Below are positions 36,236-47,107 of a DNA stretch of 64,000 nt, one piece after another. Position numbers and translations under genes: made by a program. How positions within the stretch are numbered: position 1 is the stretch's first letter; each line of letters begins with the position of its first letter. Source of the stretch: Sphagnum magellanicum (lineage: Eukaryota; Streptophyta; Sphagnopsida; Sphagnales; Sphagnaceae). Under the pieces are notes generated by a model. That model made no database searches. It was not told the origin of the DNA and worked only from the letters and a program-made list of their open reading frames with translations. The DNA is taken from positions 13,345,349 to 13,409,348 of the forward strand of contig CM038918.1 in NCBI GenBank assembly GCA_021904315.1. Direction: 5' to 3'.

Positions 36236-37115
36236 GTGCATTCACAGTAAAAGGAGCCAAAAGCGCCATGGACTCAATGCTTTGTAATGACTGAGTTTAA
36301 TCATATTTTACACCATTCATTTTGAAATATATAAAAAATTTCATCCAACTTTTGGCAATGTTATCTACTTATATACGTATGTTAATGAATTTCAAATACA
36401 AAAAATAAAATGTGTAGACAAAATGATTATCCTTTGAATATAAAAAATGATTACATCTCCAAGATAAACTACACATCCCAAAATTGTATATTAAATTGAA
36501 CTTTACATTATTTGGAAAAACTTTATCACATAAAATCATTTTTTAAACAAAAGTTGAAAATTGAACAAAATTTATGCATTTTTCAAGACAACATGATAGA
36601 AATCAATGAAATAAAATATTCAATTCATATTTTTTCCTCCATAAAATTTATCCATGCCTTTCACCATATAAAAATGAACAACTTTTGTTAAAGACTCATC
36701 ATCAAATTTTGTAATTTAGAGGGCCAAAAGCACGTTTGAACCAAATGTGTAAATATGTGTAACAAATAATTTGTTTCTTAATCTCAATTCCTTTTGCACT
36801 TTTAATCATCAATATGAATTTGCTTTCAAATTTTGGGAATGAATGGTGCACATTTGATAAACAGAAAGGATGTTCAAATCTAAAAACATTATTTGACAAC
36901 TACATTTTAAGTGTCTTATGTGCATGAAAGGACTCTCAAAACATAATGAAATGACTTTAGATTTGTGGAAGATCAAGATCATTAACAAATAAATATAATT
37001 GCAAAAAGTAGTAATTTGAATAAATACATTACACAAACTTGTTTTTCAAAGTAGACATGATACAATATCACATCACATTTGACAATTGTTTTGGCTCCTT
37101 TTACTATGAATGCAC
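36236..37115. mobile_element. non-autonomous TIR element, about 880 bp
   Basis: The ends are inverted copies: 36237-36262 opens tgcattcacagtaaaaggag, and the complement of 37089-37114 is the same except for one base in 26. The interior is AT-rich without a transposase frame. No clear target-site duplication could be read, so the superfamily is open. Confidence 0.7.
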
Positions 37116-37769
37116 ACACATATTGTTAGTTACATCTAGTTGTGTGTTCGATAAAGTCAATGACCAAGGAAGGATATAAAAGTTAAAACAAACACCGGAT
37201 GCATAGAATTGACAATAAGATTATTAAATCATGGCCTTGTGAATATAATGGCAATGGTAGATCCTTATTGCCAAGTCATAAATCAACTGTGCTACTTGAA
37301 AAAAGGATCTAAATGAAACATTAAACACATTTGTGAATTCCTTGCAATAATTATGGTGTTCACCATGTATCATGTTTGACAATCTTTTGATGCATCACAT
37401 GATTCTACTTGCATTTGCACACCTTATGTGTCATGAACACATACTCATAATTACTAGGAAAAATGATGTGATCCCCATAGTCCAAACATTGCAACACCTT
37501 TTGCCTCATTCAAATTTCACATACCCCAAAAATCATTGCATCCCAAGTAACAACATCATAGAATCTCAATCACAACATTTTGGCCACATATCAAACAACA
37601 AATAAGAGTTGGAACCCATAAAAAATTCACAAAAACCATGAGGTAAGATATGGTGCGATTGACAAGGTTGAATAGATCATCATCTTCATGGCTAGCTTCC
37701 ATTATGTAATAGTAGCATTTTACTCAAACAAGCAAGGATTTTCAAGATTTGTGTTTGGTCAAAATCTTG
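37116..37769. other. AT-rich intergenic DNA
   Basis: No gene or repeat recognised. Confidence 0.45.
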
Positions 37770-38080
37770 TCATCACAAATTTAGCATGCAATTAATAATG
37801 AAAATCATGCGAAGTTCGTTCATTCATAGGTTTGTACATTTTACACATGAATATCATACATTGAAAACATGTTTGACACATGGATAAATGTGTTGATAGA
37901 TGAAGTACAAACCTAGGAATGAATAAATGCTACACATATTTCACATCTTTCAATAAATTCGTGTGTCAAATATGTTCTCAATGCACAACATTAATATGTG
38001 AAATGTACGAATTATGAATGAACTAATGTTGCACGATTTCCATTTCTAAGTCGTGAGATGCTAAGTTTGTGATGGTCCAT
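37770..38080. repeat. foldback element, about 310 bp
   Basis: Left arm (about 37770-37890) and right arm (about 37955-38080) are diverged inverted repeats. catcacaaatttagcatg pairs with the complement of catctcacga-side sequence, and further inside cgttcattcata and aacatgtttgacaca pair with ttcattcataat- and aacatatttgacaca-type complements. This is a long imperfect hairpin of a MITE/foldback kind. Confidence 0.65.
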
Positions 38081-38749
38081 TTCCTACACAACAATATAAC
38101 CAAAGAATCAGATCTCAGGTACTAATATAACACAAATACACCATTGCATAAACAAGCTAATGTTAACCCTTATCACCACTCCATGGAAGTAGATGTCAAA
38201 TGGAGAAGTAAAAATGTGGCGACAATTTTAAAATGATTGAAATGTTGTATGAAAACATGTTTGATTACTTGTGAATCATCCTAAGCATTTCAAATGCACT
38301 TTCCTTATACTAAAACTAAAATCTACTATCTGCCCCACAATTACTTCAACTAGTTGCATAGAATTACAAGCATTCTATTTATAACTTGGTGATGTTAAAC
38401 AAAAATAGGCCAAAACTTAATGAAAGAACATATCACAAGTTTTCAATTTATGAGCCCTTATATACTCTCCAATGTTAGCATGACTTTCTTGAATGAAAGC
38501 CTTGTGCCACAACAAGAAAAGTTGGTTCCACAAATTTTCTCGAGACTGAAATGTGAACATCTCAACCATGGAAAAGTTTGTTGTTTAGGAAAACATGTTT
38601 ATAATGGAATCCTACCATAGAAAATAAAATTTGACTCACATTCTAAAGCTAACAATGAATGATGAAAAACAAGTTTGCATGCACAAATTAATAGCATGAT
38701 TTAGAAATCCAAATGCTAGCTACACCACCAAAAATGCATGTCTTACAAG
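38081..38749. other. AT-rich DNA, possibly upstream part of the copia fossil
   Basis: No confident feature. It may include a decayed gag/integrase part of the Ty1/copia fossil that becomes recognisable at about 38750. Confidence 0.35.
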
Positions 38750-41400
38750 AATGAATATCATTGCTATGATAGTTGGGTTGACAAGTGGGACTAATGACAT
38801 TTTACCATGCATAAAACTTCCTCTATTTACTTTGGGGTTAAAAATGTACTTTGTATACGCTTGTAGATTTTCATCACAAAAATATCACTTGTGTGGGAAG
38901 TTGGATCCACATTCCTTTGAGTGCACTTTCTTGAATTTTGATGATAAAATCAAGGGTTATTGCTTATATGACCCCAAGACTCAAAAAGTCATCATTTCAA
39001 GAAATACATTTGAAGATATTTGGATCCAAGAATCTAACGTGGTCCACATTGACTCACTCATGGAATTTGAATAATCGGTTTAGTTTCTAGGAGGATCCAC
39101 AAATTTACCTACCACGCTTACAAAATTGTTACCCACATTAATGCCTAATCCGTCTTCATCGCCAAGATCTAATGTTCCCATCATGACCTCATTGCCATCA
39201 CTTGGTGGACCCTTCACTACCACGTGTTCTCCCGACAACCCCCCCGCCCACCCATCATGTAAATTGAGTAGAAGAACGTCAAGCCAATTAAAAAGCAAGG
39301 CACCGAGCCCCGTAGTTAATGCAACAACCCACCATCACATAGTTTGATAGGTGAACCACTCATCACCTATTTTCATCTTGCACTAGTTTCAACATTAAAT
39401 TTTCAATTAATTCTTCCTTTTTGTTGATTGGAGCACATCAAGGAACCGCCCAAATATCTTGAGGACTTTTTGGTTACTATAGAATTTTCAGTTTTTTGGT
39501 TGAGGAAGGTGTAGAAGACCTCAACTTCTATGAAGTTATTTCTCATAAAAAATGGTGTCACATGATACAGGATGAATACAATTCCATCCTTTAGAACAAC
39601 ACATGGTCATTTGTTCCTCTTCCTTCTAGTAAATGGGCCATCACATGCCGATGGCTTTTTAAAATTGAACCTGGAATTAGTGGACAAGAAGATCATTACA
39701 AGGTTCATATAGTTGCCAGGGGGTTCTAACAACAAGTAGGGTTTGATTATTTCGAAGCCTTCACTCTTGTAGTAAAATGGGAACTATTTGAATTGTGAAT
39801 GGCCTTGCCGGACATTATGGGTGGCCCATCCACCACCTCAATGTCCAAACTGTGTTCTTGAATGGGTTCTTGATGAAGAAGTGTAGATGGTTCAACCTAA
39901 TGGCTTAGCAACTCCTTGCACTGAACACCTCATTTGTCAAGTTCATCACATGTTTTATGGTCTCAAATAAAGCCCCCGTGCTTGGTAATCTAGAATGGAT
40001 TTTGCCCTACTCCAAGTCAGCTTGATCAAAAGTCGAACTAATTCCAATTTCTATTACCATCAAGTTACAAATATGATCATCATTTTGATCTTGTATGTTG
40101 ATGATTTATTTATCACGGGGAATGATGAACAAGGAGTAGCCCAACTCAAGTCTCAATTAATGGCACAAATCCATATTACTAACTTGGGCCTTGTGTAAAA
40201 ATATTTTGGTGTCAAATTCAAGCGCACCATGCATAATCTATTATTTCACTAGACAGCTTGATAGATTTTTCATTCCACCCAAAAATACCCGTCACTTAAG
40301 CCTCTTCTTGGGTGATGGGGAGGATATGTAACTCTAGGGATTTTCTAATGTAGACTACACATTTGATTTAGATGACCAAACCTACGTAACATCTTACATT
40401 TTCCTCCTTGACTTTACACCCATTTCATGGTGTTATTCGAACCAAAATTCAGTTTCACGGTCGTCATGTGAATTTGAATCTTGATCATTAGCAAACTGTT
40501 GTTGTGAAGTTGTATGGATTTGTCAACTATTGCATGAACTACGACTAGACATGAATGCGCCCACAACAATCATGTGTGACAATCAAAGTGCCATTAAACT
40601 TTCTAAGAACCCAATTTTTCATGATAAAACAAAACATTTTGAAATAGATTGGCATTTTATATGAGAAAAAGTAGAAGAAAGTGGTTGAGGTTGATTCTAT
40701 CAGTACAACAAAACAATTTGTTGATATGCTCATGAAGGTTTTAAGTCGATTTAAATTTGAAGCATGTAGAAGTAGATTCAATCTGAATAATGCTAAGTCT
40801 AAAAATTAGATAATGATCTAATGAGTCTATTCTTAAATAATTTCTTAAAAATTTGATTAGGATCAACAAATTTAAAGTGTGTGTAGGTGTGATTACATTG
40901 CAAATGAAATTTTTTCTTCTGGTAAAGTGTGAACGACAATGCTGGTGACAACATACAAATGATGAAAAAGATGTTGTCAACTGACGAAGAAAATGCTAAA
41001 GTCATGCTGATGAAGATACTTTTGATGAAAAAACAATGTTGACATCTTGCTAGGAAATATTATAAAGTTAGTAGATTTATGTTGCCTTATTGTTTGATCT
41101 CCCTCATCCACCATATCTTGCCGATCAAAGGTGTTTGTGCATGCTGAGCATACGGAGGGGTGTTGGAATTGATATACTCTCAACTTAATGTCATTCATCC
41201 CTTGGATAAATTATGTTAGGACTTTTAATATGCATGTTACATTTAGAACAAATTTAGAACATTTGTAGAGGCTTTTTCTTTTTGTTTTGTGAAGAAAATA
41301 TTTGTTCTCTTACAATAACTTTCATCTGTGATGTGCATTAGTTCTTCGTTTAAAATTTAGTGAAATCACTTGACATACAAAGACAACTTTTGTTGTAGCT
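38750..41400 (+). mobile_element. decayed Ty1/copia retrotransposon fossil
   Basis: The end of integrase (38870-39030: GKLDPHSFECTFLNFDDKIK, then YDPKTQKVIISRN) is followed by the copia-type reverse transcriptase (about 39500-40230: KKWCHMIQDEYNS, NNTWSFVPLPSSKWAI, CRWLFKI, ILYVDDLFITGND) and RNase H (about 40540-40790: MCDNQSA-like, NPIFHDKTKHFEIDWHF). A purine-rich ggaggggtgttggaattg at 41153-41170 looks like the polypurine tract followed by the TG start of a 3' LTR (from about 41159). Many breaks; old. The 5' half and 5' LTR were not found. Confidence 0.8.
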
Positions 41401-41415
41401 GAAATCATCCTTTTA

Positions 41416-41729
41416 GAGCAGCTCCACAGGTGCTCTGGGGATATGGCAATGGAACACCATATTTCCTAAAACCACAATTAGTTTCTTTTTTTTTTCCCCA
41501 ACCCCACACTAAAACTGACATTGCAAACAATCGGTAATCAATAATAGGTATTAGCAACCCACTGGGACCAACCACCTGTCTAACAGTCTATCTGACAATC
41601 AACAACAGGCATTGTCCTTTGCTGAGCCTTTTGCCTGCCTTGGTATTCTCAGGGAAAATGTCCAGGACAAAGCCGGTGAGCCAAATTTTACTGTCCAGGG
41701 CCATATACCCAGCAACTGTGGAGCTGCTC
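41416..41729. mobile_element. MITE 1 in block A, PIF/Harbinger-like
   Basis: 314 bp with terminal inverted repeats gagcagctccacagg and its complement at the right end (one mismatch), flanked on both sides by TTA (41413-41415, 41730-41732). TTA duplications are the PIF/Harbinger signature. Confidence 0.85.
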
Positions 41730-41732
41730 TTA

Positions 41733-42081
41733 GGCCCACTTTACACTAGGAGTCGAGACCCATGTTCAACTCAAATCACGCATTCTTAGCATTCCTATTG
41801 GTTCAAAAGTTGATATCAGCCTGGGGGACTAAATTAGTCAAGGCTGAAGTAGGAAAAATCTTTTCAATCTGCCCCAAGTTACTAATAAATGCTGAACTTT
41901 ATGGCCTTGTATTGGCCCCAAGGCTGAAGAAAAGAGTACCATCAAATTTGGGAAGCCAATTTGCAACCCTCGTGGCCATTGTTGTAGAAATTATTAGTAA
42001 CTTGGGGCCAGACAAAAAGCCAAAAATGCTCAAAGTTGGCCCCAAGTTTTTTCAGTCCTGACTCCCAGTGTAAAGCGGGCC
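41733..42081. mobile_element. MITE 2 in block A, abutting MITE 1
   Basis: 349 bp with ends ggcccactttacactaggag and the complement of a matching right end (about 22 bp, 2 differences). The left TTA is shared with MITE 1. The right flank is TGA here but TTA in block B, so TTA was the original duplication. Confidence 0.8.
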
Positions 42082-42428
42082 TGAGACTAAATCAGGCTGT
42101 CTGAGGTCAAATTTAACATTTCTTTGATGCGTCTTGGAGTTTATGGGGGTAAAGGCCTCATTCAAGACGATGGATGTGTTAATGTAGGTGCAGGTTCAAC
42201 CTGGCCATTAATTACAGGTTTCCCCAATTCCTTCACAAACAACAGACTCGGTTATGGGCACCATAACACAAAGCAAGACAAAAAATGAGCAAAAAGTTAC
42301 TGGCTTTCACTAGGCTAAGGTCTCAGATCTCGGATCCAACATGTTTGCACTTTGCACCAGATGTCAGTCTTGCTGGTTGTGGTTCTCCACATAAGGAGTC
42401 AAAAGGGTCTTGCAATAAAACACCATTA

Positions 42429-42754
42429 GGCCCACCCTAGACGAGGGTCCAGGGTCCAATTTCCTAGGAACCAATTTGGACTCATGTGACACAAATTGAA
42501 TCATTGAGTTGGAGTATACCTTTGTCCCTAGCCTGATTCTTGGTTCTCCAATTCAGGAACTCTCCCTTTAGCTGTGTCTTTTGGTCCAAACCAATTGATT
42601 CTCCCTCCAAAACAGATGCCATATTAGCCTCAATTTGCCACTTTTGGTGTTGGACCCTTGTTTAAAGGCCTTGGGACCAATTTAAAGCTTTTGACCATTA
42701 AGATTGCTTGAATTCATTGGTCCCTGGACCTTGTACCCTCGTCTAAAGTGGGCC
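42429..42754. mobile_element. MITE 3, 326 bp, with an empty site in block B
   Basis: The ends ggcccaccctagacgagggt and the complement of the right end (ggcccactttagacgagggt) are inverted repeats. TTA flanks both sides (42426-42428 and 42755-42757). Block B has the unfilled site caccattagtttcacaaca at about 53850-53868 with one TTA. Related to MITE 2 by its GGCCCACTTTA terminus. Confidence 0.93.
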
Positions 42755-43265
42755 TTAGTTTCACAACATGTTTTTTCATAATTTATTTAGAGTGCACACA
42801 CATATACCTCTGTACCAGTGTTTTTTTTTTTTTTTTCAATTTTGTGGTTTGTAAACTTTGTCGATTTTTTTCCATTTTGGAGCATTTTTTTTCTTGATTT
42901 CACACTGTTAAAACGAATTTTCCCAATTTCTTCGAAAAAAATTTGTAGCCACAGTGCGAAAATTCAGCAAGAAAAATCAGTGGTCTGTACAGAATTTCTT
43001 ATGTTTTTCCACTCCGGATTTATTTGCTATGACTGTCCATGTAATTTTTCCTTCTCTCTCCAGGCTCCTCCAATCACAGCCACTAGCCAGGGCGAACGAA
43101 CACCTATTCTGGTAAACTCACCTTCTTGAGTGAGGCCTCTTGGGTTTAGGTTTAGGGTTTCAGGTTATAGATTCAGAGGCTGGATTTTGTCTAAGGACGC
43201 TGTATCTATAATGTTTTGAAGCTGCCCGCAAAAACTTTGGGATTTTCACCATCGTCCTAATATAG

Positions 43266-43480
43266 GCCAGGTTCAACAGACGAAGGCAAATTGACCCTGC
43301 AAAGCCCATTTAAATTGCTCATAAATATTTATAAATATCATTTCCCTAGACGAAATCAGGTTCCCAAATTCCAAATCTATAATTTTTGGGGCCTAATATG
43401 GCCATTTGAATGGGTTTTGGGGATTTTGACGTTGATCCCAATGTGGGGGTCAATTCACCCTGGCCGGTTTGCCCAAGGCC
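43266..43480. repeat. inverted-repeat element in block A
   Basis: The left arm (ccaggttcaacagacgaagg, caaattgacc) pairs with the right arm (ggtcaattcaccctggccgg). The same structure, with clearer 45-bp arms, is found at 56571-56812 (block C) and, shortened, at 54682-54812 (block B). Probably an old foldback MITE. Confidence 0.65.
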
Positions 43481-43924
43481 CAATTAACCATGCATTGCCT
43501 GCAACATGAGCTCTGGCAGAGCGCTTCAATAATGCACGGGTTGAAATCAGCGAACATGAGGAAATATGTGGATCAATAATTTTTTTGGGTCAGTTTTGAG
43601 ATATAGCCCAAGTGGCTATCATCGGTAGGAAGATTTAGTCAGATTTGGCTACAAGCTAAATATGGCATTAGAAAATTTAAAACATCTTTCTCTTATTTTT
43701 GGCTACCTACTTGAAAACCATGTATGGAAATTTGACGACTTTTCTTTGAATTATGTTAAATTTTGGCTATTGAGAATCTCAAAAAGCATTTGATTTTAGC
43801 ACTTTTAAATTTATGACTTCTCTTTTTTCAGCTATAGTTTTTTGGTAAAAGAAAGGTCTGCGTGTGGATGTGAACAAAAGTCATGATGATGATAATGGAG
43901 GAGGCTAGAGAGAAAAAGTAAAGC

Positions 43925-44398
43925 GTGTTTGACAAGTCTCAAGGTGAGATTGCATATTCCATCCTCAATTATAAGCAGAAAATAGAGACATGTGTTCCAG
44001 AAAAGAAAGTAATGAATTGTTCAGTGGCCAAGAAATCGGTACAGCGCGTATGCTACAGTCTGAAGAGACATTGCAAAACCCTTCTAGAAGTTTCAGGGGG
44101 AGGAGAAAATGAAGAAGATGAAACATCTGTAACAAAAGTTGAAAAAGGAGTAAGAGAAGAGAGTGGGAATTCCAGGGAGATCGTGAATTCCAGGAAAGGG
44201 GTTGATGTTTTCTTGGAGAGATCCAGTGGAGAGATCAACTTGTGGGGATCTGTGATGGGATATGATGACACCCATCATACCCTGTGTATGCTATTGGGAT
44301 GGCAGAGGATTTCTAGCAGGTTTTATGAGAGCTTCTTCTTCTTTGAGAAAAATCATGTTTTTTTCCTATTTGATAAGCAATTCATGGTCATCTTCTAA
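43925..44398 (+). CDS. unknown ORF, block A copy (157 codons)
   Basis: I do not recognise this protein. The frame includes MNCSVAKKSVQRVCYSLKRH, a Glu-rich patch (SGGGENEEDETSVTKVEKG) and GYDDTHHTLCMLLGWQRISS, then SRFYESFFFFEKNHVFFLF. Block B carries the same frame from 55347 with conserved length, and block C a shorter version from 57334. It could be an exon of an unknown gene, a transposon-carried fragment, or chance conservation in a recent duplicate. No start context or splice partner can be fixed. Confidence 0.35.
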   Translation: MFDKSQGEIAYSILNYKQKIETCVPEKKVMNCSVAKKSVQRVCYSLKRHCKTLLEVSGGGENEEDETSVTKVEKGVREESGNSREIVNSRKGVDVFLERSSGEINLWGSVMGYDDTHHTLCMLLGWQRISSRFYESFFFFEKNHVFFLFDKQFMVIF

Positions 44399-44876
44399 AT
44401 TGGACTATGAAAAGGTATGTCATTGCAGTGTAGATATTATCAATTTCTCCTAGCTCATCTAATTTTCCTGAAGCATTTTGCACTAAATGCTATGATGACA
44501 ACAATCTTAGACACTGGAAAATGCAGCTGTCTCTAAGATCGTTGCAACAACTTCTAAATCTCTACAAATCAGGTTTTGCCACCCTAGATAGACTGTTTGT
44601 GTAATCTGTCCTCTTGCCAATCTGAACTTGTGCACTTGGAATTCACCGTTTGCGACTTTTGATCTGCAATTTTTATGATTAAGGTTTAGAGTTCCAAGGG
44701 GCATCAAGAGGTAATATCAACTCTGTGGGGAAGTTGAAACATGTTAGAAAATGTGGACATTGAGTTCAATGCAGTTTTGGACAGTACATTATAATGGGAT
44801 GAGCATTTAGTAAAATGGAACATTCACCATATAACAGTATGGTGGGTGTTTCATTTCATTTTTAATTTTGGCTGTG

Positions 44877-45000
44877 CTTTATGTTGGGCAACACCCAAGG
44901 AGAAGGGGCATTACTGAAATAAGGACCCCCTTGGCTCCACCTCAGGAGGGTCCTTATTTCAGTATTGCCCCACTCCTGGGGTGTTACCCTACACATAAAG
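44877..45000. mobile_element. foldback MITE, 124 bp
   Basis: Almost the whole element is one hairpin. ctttatgttgggcaacaccc, agggggcatt-like sequence and actgaaataaggacccccttgg pair with the complement of ctcaggagggtccttatttc, agtattgcccc and gggtgttaccctacacataaag. It marks the right edge of block A and is absent from block B. Confidence 0.85.
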
Positions 45001-46057
45001 TACCAGTAGAAAATTTGTTGTGTATCTGGAGGACACCTTATCTAGCAGAATTTCTTGTTGACAAATGAGCATTTCATTTTTTTCCCCTTGATACCTGGTG
45101 GGTATCCTGCAATACGTGCTGAGTATCACCAGAAAAGAAATTAAAAATAATTTTCTACCAGTGCTGTCCATCAGAACGCCCTCATAGCAAGGTCTTACCC
45201 CCAAAAGAACCTACACTGGCCAAAGCCAGGACAGGCCTATTTCAGGGAGAACGCATCACTTGGATGGCATTATTGTGAATCCAACTTCATGTTCTCGAGT
45301 TGCAGAGAACAATCCGAACTAAGGCCATCTTTTTAGATTTACTTTGCCTTAAAGCCTTGCTTCTTGTTGTAATTGGCACTATAGCACGTGTGTAGCCCAA
45401 CCCATAAGGGCCATGCAGACTTGATGTCATCCTCACCTTCCTTCAGTATATCATTGGAAGATTTTTATGAATGCAATACATGATATAGATTGTCGACCAC
45501 TTTTACAAAAATGGAGTACCACATTGTTATGTGTCATGCACCATGAGAATTGTGCTCGTCAAAGTACCTTTGGACAACTATGTATGATCATAGTCACCTG
45601 ACATTATGATATCCTTTTTTCAATGGCTTGGTCTTTGTTAGTCTTAAAAAGTTAATAATTAACTTTTTAATCCAAAGCACATGTCTTAGCAACACAAAAT
45701 GAGGGTTGCACTTGTTATAGGACTTAACCCAACATCTCATGACACGAATGACGATAGCCATGCAACACATGTATAAATTTTTGTACCATCATGTTAAAGA
45801 CAAACAAACATATTTATATGTCAAGCGCTGATAAGATTTTGCGTGTTATATTGAATTAAACCACGTGCTTCATTGCTTATACATGCCTTTGTAAATTCCT
45901 TTGAGTTTTAGCCTTATAGCCGTATTCCCCAGGTGGAGTGTTTAACGTGTTAGTTGGGCCCCTGATCAATTGTTTTGCATATAGTGCAAACCAAGGACGA
46001 ACACTCATCATTTACAGCATGGACTATCGAGGTCATATTGAAAATGTTTTTTTGCAA
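45001..46057. other. intergenic DNA
   Basis: No gene. A weak inverted pair, ccagtagaaaatt (45003) against aattttctaccagtg (45150), may be an older foldback element around the same site. Confidence 0.4.
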
Positions 46058-47107
46058 ACATTGAACCTTTTTTTCAGTGGCTTAAATGTTTTTTAAGGTC
46101 ATAATGGAAAATAAAAAGTCCCATCAATTCATGATAACTATCTCCAAAAATGGACTATATCATTTTCTAAAATGATGCGCTCACAAGTCCCAAGTTAGCC
46201 CCAAGTTGGGGCTAAGTCACTCAAATTGCGGAATTTCTGGGATTCGGGGCACGCTCCCAGCTTCCAACACTAAAGGGGGTGAGAGGGGCGTGCTGAAAGC
46301 TCCAGGATAGACTAGGAAGAGGGACAAGCTTACTCAATTACACGGTCCTGCATCCAAATCCAACCAACAAGTTGGTTAAAACTCATTCTGCACACTTTTG
46401 GTGTTGGGACAAACCACGGGCTACCTTGGACTCACTTGACTCACCACGGCCTGGACTCGGGGGAAGCCACCACCTTCCCCCATATAGTATTATCTGCAGC
46501 TCTCCGCCACACTTGCATCCAAATGACTTTTTTTCCCGGGACTCCCAAAGTGTAGTCTCGAAACTGTCCCGATTTGGACTCCCGGGACTTTGGGCGCTCC
46601 TAACTTCTCACCCCGAACTCGGATCGGGACGAGGGCTGAACCAAAGTTGTAGCTCTCCTCGAGAGCTTTCCAACGGTGTGTCACACTTCACCTGCACGCA
46701 CCGGAATTGGGTCGATTCCCGACTTTTAGTGGTCGGGAGTCAAACTACCAGTTTGACTCCCGGCCCTTCTTTCGACCATAACTTGTGCTGCAAATGTCCA
46801 AATGGCTCATGCGAGGCCATTTTGGACATCTACATTTCAAGACCTTTTCAATGGTACCAAGAACGCCTCAATGCAAAGTGTTTTGACCCCTGCAATTGCG
46901 CTCTGAATTTTTGGGAATCCCGGAGGACTCCCAAGTCCCATTTTTCGGAGTGTGAATGGCGACCTCACAACTCCCTGAAAGTGGGGTTGTGACATTGAGC
47001 CTTTTTTTTCAACAGCTTAAATGTTTTTTAAGGTCAAAATGGAAGATAAAAAGTCCCATCAATTCATGGTAACTATCTCCAAAAATGGACTATATCATTT
47101 TCTAAAA
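46058..47107 (-). mobile_element. LTR-like 818-bp block bracketed by 116-bp direct repeats
   Basis: Direct repeats 46058-46173 and 46992-47107 (both with cttaaatgttttttaaggtc and cccatcaattcatg) enclose a GC-richer block at 46174-46991. On the minus strand the block begins tgtcacaacccc, has a TATA-like atactatatggggg near 46485 and ends near a short palindrome (gttagccccaagttggggct). A diverged copy in the other orientation lies at 50803-51655 without such flanks. It looks like a solo LTR or a small terminal-repeat element. Ordinary target duplications are 5 bp, so the long flanks are odd. A 206-codon frame on the plus strand across it is not a gene. Confidence 0.6.

Larger units (their letters stand above)
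41400..44876 (+). repeat. repeat block A (of A, B, C)
   Basis: Block A matches block B (52930-56232) along its length apart from insertions and deletions, and its right part matches block C (56233-57640). Shared landmarks in order: MITE 1, MITE 2, a segment with ctccacataaggagtcaaaa, a T-rich stretch, an inverted-repeat element, gctatcatcggtaggaagat, then an ORF with MNCSVAKKS. Block A alone carries MITE 3. Confidence 0.85.

Noticed and set aside
41762-42061. 99-codon frame on the plus strand
   Set aside because: It lies entirely within MITE 2 and is not maintained in the block B copy.
46372-46992. 206-codon open frame on the plus strand
   Set aside because: It covers the LTR-like block, whose homologous copy at 50803-51655 does not keep the frame. 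No domain is recognisable and the Pro/Ser-rich composition fits non-coding GC-richer DNA.
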